Positions 57,645-64,000 of a stretch of DNA of 64,000 nucleotides are shown in pieces. Each line of letters opens with the position of its first letter. Within the stretch, counting starts at the first letter, position 1. Source of the DNA: Oscillospiraceae bacterium (GTDB lineage: Bacteria; Bacillota; Clostridia; Oscillospirales; CAG-272); assembly GCA_015063725.1 (NCBI GenBank), contig SVTP01000005.1, positions 17,561-81,560 of the forward strand. Direction: 5' to 3'. The translations under genes were made by a program, and so were the position numbers. Under the pieces are notes generated by a model that was not told the origin of the DNA, made no database searches, and saw only the letters and a program-made list of their open reading frames with translations.

Positions 57645-60600
57645 ATGAAAAAAATCTTAGTTGTTCTGTTGACCCTTATTCTTTGTGTAAGTACGCTCGC
57701 TTCTTGCGATTTTCTGAAGAACTTTGCAGAGATCCGCGACGGCGAGACTACCACTACCACAGAAGAGGGTACCACCGTTCCCCCCGTTGACAATCCCCCT
57801 GTAGAAGAGTACAACGTACAAGCAGCTGCTGACTACGTTTACAACCTCTACAAAAACAAGACTGTCACCGCTACCGACTTTGAAGTAACCTCCAAGGTTT
57901 CCATCCTCGGCACCATTCACACCGTTGAGTGGTCTGTTGATACCGACAAGGTTACCATTGAAGTAAAGGACGAAAACACCTACATCGTAAACGTAGATGA
58001 AGAGTCTCCCGAAGAGCTCGCATACGTTCTGACCGCTACCATTAAGGGCGGCGACGAGACTGCTACCAAGTCCTTTAACCTGACTGTTCCGGAATACATG
58101 CTGACTCCCTTTGAGGAATACATCGACATGACCGAAGGCAACGTTGTTGTCAAGGGTATCGTTGTTGGTATCAACTCCAAGGCAGCAGGCAACACCCGTA
58201 ACCACCTCTTCCTGGCTGACCTTGACGGCAAGGGCGGCTACTACTCCTACCAGATGGATGCTGACCCGGTTGCAGACCTCGGCATCGAAGTTGGTATGAT
58301 CGTTGAGGTTTCCGGTCCTGTATCTCCTTACTCCGGCATGCAGGAAATCAAGGGCGGCGTTGCAAGAATCGTTGATTCCACCATCCACGAATTCGACATC
58401 GTTGACATCACCGAAGCGTTCGCTAACGGCAGCAGCCTGAAGAACTATGTCGGTACGCTCGTAACCATTAAGGGCGTTGAGATCACCGGTCAAGAGCTCG
58501 GTGGCACCTCCGATTACCTCAAGTTCAAGCTCAACAACAAGGAAGCTTACGTTCGTACATACGTTACCGACTTCCCCACCACCCTTGTTAAGGATGACAA
58601 GGCAACCATTGATGCAGCTCACCTTGAGCACTTCGGTTGGACTGCAAATGCTACCGGTATTCTCGTTCTGTACAACAGCAATCCTTACCTCATTCCTGTA
58701 GGCGTTGATTGCTTCGAATACCTCAACAAGGTTGAAAAGTCTAACGAGGAAATGATCGCCGACGTTATGAATCAACTCAAGCTCGGCACCTCCTACACCA
58801 GCAATGCAGTTGTAGAGCTCCCCGTTGCTGTATATCCTGAGGTTGTTCTTACCTGGGCATCCAACAACGAAGCACTTGTTGCAATTGCTGACGGCAAGCT
58901 GACCATCACCGTTCCGGATGCAGCTACCGACGTTATCGTTACTGTTACCGCAACCTGCGGCGACAAGACCGCTACCAAGGAATTCACCCTGAAGCTTTCC
59001 AAGACCGCAGAGTCCATTAAGGACATCATCGATCTCGGCGCTTCCAAGGGCCACAACCAATACACCGAAGAGAAGCACCTCGTTGCAGGTATCATCTCTG
59101 AGGTTTACAACACTACCTACGGTAACATGAAGATCGTTGACGAGTTTGGCAACGTTCTCACCATTTACGGCACTTACAGTGCAGACGGTTCCGCAAGATA
59201 CGACGCTATGGAAAATGCACCTGTTGCAGGCGACTACGTAGTTATCTTTGGTATCGTTGGTCAATACAACGGCACTCCTCAGGTTAAGAATGGTTGGATC
59301 ATGTCCATCACCAAGCCCACCTCTGTTAAGGATGCTATCGACACCGGTGCTTCTATGGAGCACAACACCTACACCGAGGGCAAGGTAGTTGTTACCGGCG
59401 TTATCACCGAGGTTTACAACACCACCTACGGTAACATGAGAATTACCGATGCTGAGGGCAACATCCTCACCATCTACGGCACTTATAGCTCCACCGGTGC
59501 AAACCGTTACGATGCTATAGAAGGTGCACCCGTTGCAGGCGACACCGTTACCATTTACGGTATCCTCGGCCAATACAACGGCACTCCTCAAATTAAGAAC
59601 GGTTGGATCGTAGCTGTTACCAAGGGCTCCGACACTCCCGAATGCACCGAGCACGTTGACGCTGACGGCGACAAGAAGTGCGACGTTTGCGGCGCTGATA
59701 TGCCCAACGACAATCCCCCCGCTATTGACACTCCCGCTCCCGATTCCACCCTTTCCGTAAAGGACGCTATCGATTTCGCTCTTACCCAAGAGCACAACGT
59801 ATTCACCGAAGGCAAGTACTATGTAACCGGCGTTATCAAGGAAGTTTACAATGATATGTACGGTAACATGAGAATCGTTGACGAGGCCGGCAACGTCCTC
59901 ACCCTCTACGGCACCTACAATGCAGACGGTACTGTTAGATATGATGCTCTCGAAGTAAAGCCCGTTGCAGGCGACACCATCACCGTTTACGGTATAATCG
60001 GTCAATACAACGGCACTCCCCAAGTTAAGAATGGTTGGATCGTTAAGCACACCGCTGCTGAAACCCCCGATCTCCCCGAGTGCAAAGAGCACGTTGACGC
60101 TGACGGCGACGAAAAGTGCGACGTTTGCGGCGCTGATGTTCCCAAGGTTGAAGAGCCCAAGGATCCCGCAGCTGATTCTACCCTCACCGTTGAGGAAGTA
60201 ATCGCTCTTGGCGCATCCAAAGAGCACAACACCTACACCGAAGGCAAGTACTACGTAACCGGCGTTATCGTTGAGGTTTATCAAACCGTTTACGGTAACA
60301 TGAAGATCCAAGACGAGGCTGGCAACATCCTCACCATCTACGGTACCTACAGTGCAGACGGCACCGTTAGATACGATGCTCTCGAAGTTAAGCCCGTTGC
60401 AGGCGACACCGTTACCATTTACGGTATCGTTGGTCAATACAACGGCACTCCTCAAATCAAGAACGGTTGGATCGTTAAGCACACCGCTGCTGAAACCCCC
60501 GATCTCCCCGAATGCACCGAGCACGTTGACGCTGACGGCGACGAAAAGTGCGACGTTTGCGGCGCTGACGTTCCCGCAGCTCAACCTCCCGTTGAGGGCA

Positions 60601-62414
60601 GCAACACCGTTACCGGCGTTATCGCTGACATCGCGAAGGCAAACGGCTGGGCAAATGGCACAATGTATGAGTCCTTCGAGCTCAACAGTGACATCATCGT
60701 TTCTTGCTTTGGAACTGCTGTAAACAACTACGGCCGCAACACCGGTAAGTATTACACCAGCGGTGAAAACTGGAGAATTTACCAAGCTGAAAAGCCTGAA
60801 GTTACCATCACTGCTCTGAACGGCAAGACCATCGTTTCTGTAAAGATCACCTACGCTTCTCAAAACACCGGTACTCTTACCCTCAACGGCGAAGCAGTTG
60901 CTTCCGGCACTGTTGTAACCGTTAACGCAACTTCCATCACCTTCAGCGTTGGCAACACCGGCGCTGCAACCAACGGCCAAGCAAGAATCACTGCTATCGA
61001 AGTTGTATATGCAGGTGGCAACGATACTCCTGCTTGCGAGCACGCTGAAGAAATCATCCCCGCATCCCCCGCAACCTGCACCGAAACCGGTCTTTCCGAA
61101 GGCAAGAAGTGCTCCAAGTGCGGTGAGATCCTCGTTGAACAAACCATTATCGCAGCTCTCGGTCACACCTTTGTTGAAGGCAAGTGCACCGTATGCGGCG
61201 CAGAAGATCCCGACTATGTAAAGCCCGATGAACCCAAGGCTGAGTGGACTCTCGTTACCGAGCTGAAGGACGGCGACCACGTTCTGATCGGTGCTCCCGC
61301 TTACGGCAAGCTCCTCTCCGCTCTCAAGGTAAGCGCAGGCTCCTACTACAACAAGGGCGTTGATTACTCCGCAGATAATTTTGCAAACGTAACCGATGCA
61401 GAGATCTTTGTTGTTACCGTTAACGAAGACGGCAGCTACACCTTTACTTCTCTCACCGGCGACGTGATCGCTCTTGCAGACTCCTACTCTTCTCTTAACG
61501 TAACCGGTGCACACAAGAGCTGGACTCTTAAGTCTAACGGCGACGGCACCTTCCTCGTATACAACACCGGCCGTAAGACCTACCTTGAGTGGTACAACTC
61601 CAAGGGCAACTGGAGCACCTACACCGCAGGCAATACCGCTGAGTACTATCTCTCCTTCTACGTAAAGACCTCCGATTCCGGCGAAACTCCCGATCCCGAG
61701 TGCAAGCACACCAACACTGTTGTTGAAGGTGCTACCGAAGCTACCTGCAACACCGCAGGCTTCACCGGCAACACTGTTTGCACAGATTGCAAAGCTGTTA
61801 TCGCTAACGGCGAAGAGATCCCCGCAACCGGCAAGCACACCTTTGAAGAAGGCAAGTGCACCGTATGCGGCGCAGAAGATCCCGACTATGTAAAGCCCGA
61901 TGCTCCTGCAGCAGGCGGCTCTGCTGACTTTAACACCATTGAAGGCAAGGGTTCCTCCAGCTACGCCAGTGCAACCACTGCCAGCGGTTGGGAAATCAGC
62001 AACTCTGCAATCCAAGTTGGTGGTCCCAACGTTGCAAACCCCGCATTCCCTGTAATCGGCCCCGACAACACTTACAAGGCAGTTTGCCTCAACGGTAAGG
62101 TTTCCGCTCCCGGTAAGATCGTATCTCCCACACTTACGGGCGGCATCTCTAAGCTGACCATCAACTACACCAAGATGTTCACCGATACTGCTCTCTCCGT
62201 AACCGTTACCATCACCGATGCAAACGGCAACACCTACACGCACGTTATCGAAGCAACTCTTGACAAGAACGAGAAGTACGTTGTTTACACCGATGAGTGG
62301 GTTCTCGACACCCCCATCACCGGCGATTTCACCATTGAGATCGTAAACAACAGCCCCACACAAAACACCGGTAACAAGGACCGTTTCACCATCCTTGACA
62401 TTTCTTGGAACTAA
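57645..62414 (+). CDS. Giant multi-repeat surface lipoprotein with OB-like modules and CxxC modules
   Basis: LTLILCVSTLASC lipobox; four tandem copies of [hNxxTEGkxxVtGvIxEVYnxxYGNMxIxDexGNxLTiYGTY...PVAGDxVxIyGIxGQYNGTPQxKNGWI]; HVDADGDxKCDVCGAD and HTFxEGKCTVCGAEDPDYVKPD units. Confidence 0.85.
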   Translation: MKKILVVLLTLILCVSTLASCDFLKNFAEIRDGETTTTTEEGTTVPPVDNPPVEEYNVQAAADYVYNLYKNKTVTATDFEVTSKVSILGTIHTVEWSVDTDKVTIEVKDENTYIVNVDEESPEELAYVLTATIKGGDETATKSFNLTVPEYMLTPFEEYIDMTEGNVVVKGIVVGINSKAAGNTRNHLFLADLDGKGGYYSYQMDADPVADLGIEVGMIVEVSGPVSPYSGMQEIKGGVARIVDSTIHEFDIVDITEAFANGSSLKNYVGTLVTIKGVEITGQELGGTSDYLKFKLNNKEAYVRTYVTDFPTTLVKDDKATIDAAHLEHFGWTANATGILVLYNSNPYLIPVGVDCFEYLNKVEKSNEEMIADVMNQLKLGTSYTSNAVVELPVAVYPEVVLTWASNNEALVAIADGKLTITVPDAATDVIVTVTATCGDKTATKEFTLKLSKTAESIKDIIDLGASKGHNQYTEEKHLVAGIISEVYNTTYGNMKIVDEFGNVLTIYGTYSADGSARYDAMENAPVAGDYVVIFGIVGQYNGTPQVKNGWIMSITKPTSVKDAIDTGASMEHNTYTEGKVVVTGVITEVYNTTYGNMRITDAEGNILTIYGTYSSTGANRYDAIEGAPVAGDTVTIYGILGQYNGTPQIKNGWIVAVTKGSDTPECTEHVDADGDKKCDVCGADMPNDNPPAIDTPAPDSTLSVKDAIDFALTQEHNVFTEGKYYVTGVIKEVYNDMYGNMRIVDEAGNVLTLYGTYNADGTVRYDALEVKPVAGDTITVYGIIGQYNGTPQVKNGWIVKHTAAETPDLPECKEHVDADGDEKCDVCGADVPKVEEPKDPAADSTLTVEEVIALGASKEHNTYTEGKYYVTGVIVEVYQTVYGNMKIQDEAGNILTIYGTYSADGTVRYDALEVKPVAGDTVTIYGIVGQYNGTPQIKNGWIVKHTAAETPDLPECTEHVDADGDEKCDVCGADVPAAQPPVEGSNTVTGVIADIAKANGWANGTMYESFELNSDIIVSCFGTAVNNYGRNTGKYYTSGENWRIYQAEKPEVTITALNGKTIVSVKITYASQNTGTLTLNGEAVASGTVVTVNATSITFSVGNTGAATNGQARITAIEVVYAGGNDTPACEHAEEIIPASPATCTETGLSEGKKCSKCGEILVEQTIIAALGHTFVEGKCTVCGAEDPDYVKPDEPKAEWTLVTELKDGDHVLIGAPAYGKLLSALKVSAGSYYNKGVDYSADNFANVTDAEIFVVTVNEDGSYTFTSLTGDVIALADSYSSLNVTGAHKSWTLKSNGDGTFLVYNTGRKTYLEWYNSKGNWSTYTAGNTAEYYLSFYVKTSDSGETPDPECKHTNTVVEGATEATCNTAGFTGNTVCTDCKAVIANGEEIPATGKHTFEEGKCTVCGAEDPDYVKPDAPAAGGSADFNTIEGKGSSSYASATTASGWEISNSAIQVGGPNVANPAFPVIGPDNTYKAVCLNGKVSAPGKIVSPTLTGGISKLTINYTKMFTDTALSVTVTITDANGNTYTHVIEATLDKNEKYVVYTDEWVLDTPITGDFTIEIVNNSPTQNTGNKDRFTILDISWN
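59011..60590 (+). repeat. Four tandem modules (about 310-440 bp each) within the giant lipoprotein gene
   Basis: Read from protein and DNA; copies 3 and 4 share a nearly identical stretch of about 110 nt (60032-60149 vs 60472-60590). Confidence 0.85.
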
Positions 62415-62433
62415 TTTCTAAGTAAAAATTTTC

Positions 62434-62465
62434 GGAACCACACCCTCGGGTGTGGTTCCTTTTTT
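62434..62465 (+). terminator. Terminator after the giant lipoprotein gene
   Basis: GGAACCACACCCTCGGGTGTGGTTCCTTTTTT. Confidence 0.9.
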
Positions 62466-62507
62466 ATGCATATTTGTGCACGAGCGCGAATAGGTTGTAA
62501 TATCCTC

Positions 62508-63647
62508 TCAAAGCGGACCAAGCTTGTCCATTTGCCGTCGCTTTTGCGCAAGGGACGGATGCACGTACACAGAGAGCGTTGTGGCAATGTTGCTGTGCCC
62601 CAAAATTTCAGAAAGCGACTTTGTATCAAACCCCGCCTCCACGCATCGGGTGGCAAAGGTGTGGCGCAGAGCGTGAAAGGTGTACCTGTCCATTTTGTGC
62701 CGCCGCATCAGCTTTTTGTACCTATTATATAAAGTATTCGGCTCAATTGGTTTTGCATCGTTCGAGAGGATATAAAAATCCCCCTCGCCCCCTTCCCTCG
62801 CCTTTTTTTCATAATATTCGCGCAAGCGCGAGAATAAATAACGCGGTATCGGGATCGTCCGTACGGAACTCAACGTCTTTGGCTCGCATATAATGATCTT
62901 AGTGCGCTCCTTGGCGGTGGGATCGAGATTCTTGATGCGCTCGACGGTGCGACGCACCGTAATGATACGGCTGTGCCAGTCCACGTCCTGCCAGGTAAGC
63001 CCGCAAAGCTCTCCAAGACGCATCCCCGTAAAAAGAGAAAGCAAAATGCCCATCTCGGTGGAGCCGACGTCCTCATTCAGAGCGCGCTCAAGCGTTTTGC
63101 GGTTTTCATCGGTCAAAATGGCAATCTGCTTGCCCTCACGCCCGGGGTACCGCACCCCCTCTATGCCACTTGCCAGATATTCGTTTTGCACGCCAAACTT
63201 GATAATCGATTTGAGCACCGCAAGAATGTCTGTCACGGTTTTTGCCGATAGACGGTTGCCAAATTTTCCACCGTTTTGTAAAAGCCGCTCCGAAAAAGCG
63301 TTGACCACCTTAAAATCCAGCCGCTTGAGGGGCACGTCGTTCAGCCCGGGCACAATGTACTTGGTCACAAGCCGATGGTATTGCACAAACGTAGATTCCT
63401 TAACCGAGATCTTCACGTCCGCAAGCCAGCGCACACAAAGCTCCTCAAGCGTGGTGACCGTGCCCTTGGGTGAGATCAGCGGCTCGCGCCGAGCGATCGC
63501 TTCTTTGCGCTTCTCTTTTACCTCGCTGTAGGAGCGACCGTAAACAAAAGCGTAAATGGCACGCCCTGCGGGATCGTAGTGATGAATGTAGCGCGCCTCC
63601 CAGCGGCCATCCTTTCTTTTAAAGATGTTTTCACCTTTTCTTGCCAT
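62508..63647 (-). CDS. Tyrosine-type site-specific integrase
   Basis: TGMRLGELCGLTW (Arg), HALRHTFATRCVEAG, LGHSNIATTLSVYVH (Tyr). Confidence 0.93.
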   Translation of the reverse strand: MARKGENIFKRKDGRWEARYIHHYDPAGRAIYAFVYGRSYSEVKEKRKEAIARREPLISPKGTVTTLEELCVRWLADVKISVKESTFVQYHRLVTKYIVPGLNDVPLKRLDFKVVNAFSERLLQNGGKFGNRLSAKTVTDILAVLKSIIKFGVQNEYLASGIEGVRYPGREGKQIAILTDENRKTLERALNEDVGSTEMGILLSLFTGMRLGELCGLTWQDVDWHSRIITVRRTVERIKNLDPTAKERTKIIICEPKTLSSVRTIPIPRYLFSRLREYYEKKAREGGEGDFYILSNDAKPIEPNTLYNRYKKLMRRHKMDRYTFHALRHTFATRCVEAGFDTKSLSEILGHSNIATTLSVYVHPSLAQKRRQMDKLGPL

Positions 63648-63785
63648 AAAATAGTGGCCTCCTTTGACTAGAATTTTGACTGCGAATTTTTGAAAAATGA
63701 TTCACAGTTCAAACCTATTTTAATAAAATATGTACCTTTTTTGTCGATTTTCACCTGTTTTTCGGTTTTAATTCACACAAAAGGG

Positions 63786-63814
63786 TTGACAAAGTTGTAT
63801 TTTTGTGGTACAAT
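63786..63814 (+). promoter_or_regulatory. Strong sigma-A promoter upstream of the prepilin-like gene
   Basis: TTGACA-17 nt-TACAAT. Confidence 0.75.
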
Positions 63815-63949
63815 AGGCTATCAAAATAACTTCTTACTTGAGAAGAGAAGGTTTTTCGTAACATTTTGTTCATAATAAAGTACGATACTTCTCGATCAAA
63901 AAGAGGTGTTTTGGAATATCTCTCAAAAAAATAAAAAAGGAGAAAAACC

Positions 63950-64000
63950 ATGAAACACACAAACAAAAAAGGCTTTACAATCGTAGAGCTCGTAATCGTA
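63950..64000 (+). CDS. Prepilin-like protein with N-terminal methylation motif, partial
   Basis: AGGAG RBS, MKHTNKKGFTIVELVIV (G|FTIVEL prepilin cleavage motif), runs off the window. Confidence 0.85.
   Translation, partial: MKHTNKKGFTIVELVIV

Noticed and set aside
59011-60590. CRISPR-like or satellite array
   Set aside because: Repeats are long, in-frame protein modules within one ORF, not short direct repeats with unique spacers.
57657-62363. 1568-aa minus-strand ORF opposite the giant lipoprotein
   Set aside because: Fully antisense to a convincing lipoprotein gene; explained by near absence of TTA/CTA/TCA codons in the sense frame; mirrors the sense repeats and has no credible domain.
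62508-63647. Prophage or ICE
   Set aside because: Only an integrase is visible; no structural, replication, conjugation or att evidence in the window.

Overview
The 64-kb window looks like a chromosomal segment of a gut-type Firmicute (Clostridia-like; the lineage is inferred from gene content and promoter/RBS style). It is mostly core genes with a few accessory patches. Main blocks: a partial large exported solute-binding protein (minus, runs off the left edge and is absent from the ORF track); a minimal SufC + short SufB/D pair; birA and an rluA-family gene; pflA/pflB behind a ZTP (pfl-motif) riboswitch; an accessory pocket at 11.4-17.1 kb (APH-like kinase, GNAT, orphan genes); RNA-modification and housekeeping genes (rlmD, Nif3, TrmK-like, holB, ricT, ferredoxin, trmN6-like, ttcA-like, ygiQ-like); folD, lgt and an M16 peptidase pair; a purine operon purE-F-M-N-(PurO-type IMP cyclohydrolase)-unknown-AICARFT-purD-purL-fhs behind a second ZTP riboswitch; a sugar-type ABC importer followed by an SNase-like lipoprotein and a 1589-aa repeat lipoprotein; and a tyrosine integrase beside a prepilin-like gene at the right edge. 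Best leads: (1) the 51.5-62.4 kb ABC importer / SNase / repeat-lipoprotein locus; (2) two ZTP riboswitches joining pyruvate formate-lyase to a purine + fhs operon; (3) an unknown gene translationally coupled to the PurO-like gene; (4) a REPIN-like two-hairpin repeat in both arm orders, one copy inside the purine operon; (5) a minimal SMS-like Fe-S pair. No CRISPR, rRNA, tRNA, prophage or clear defence system was recognised.
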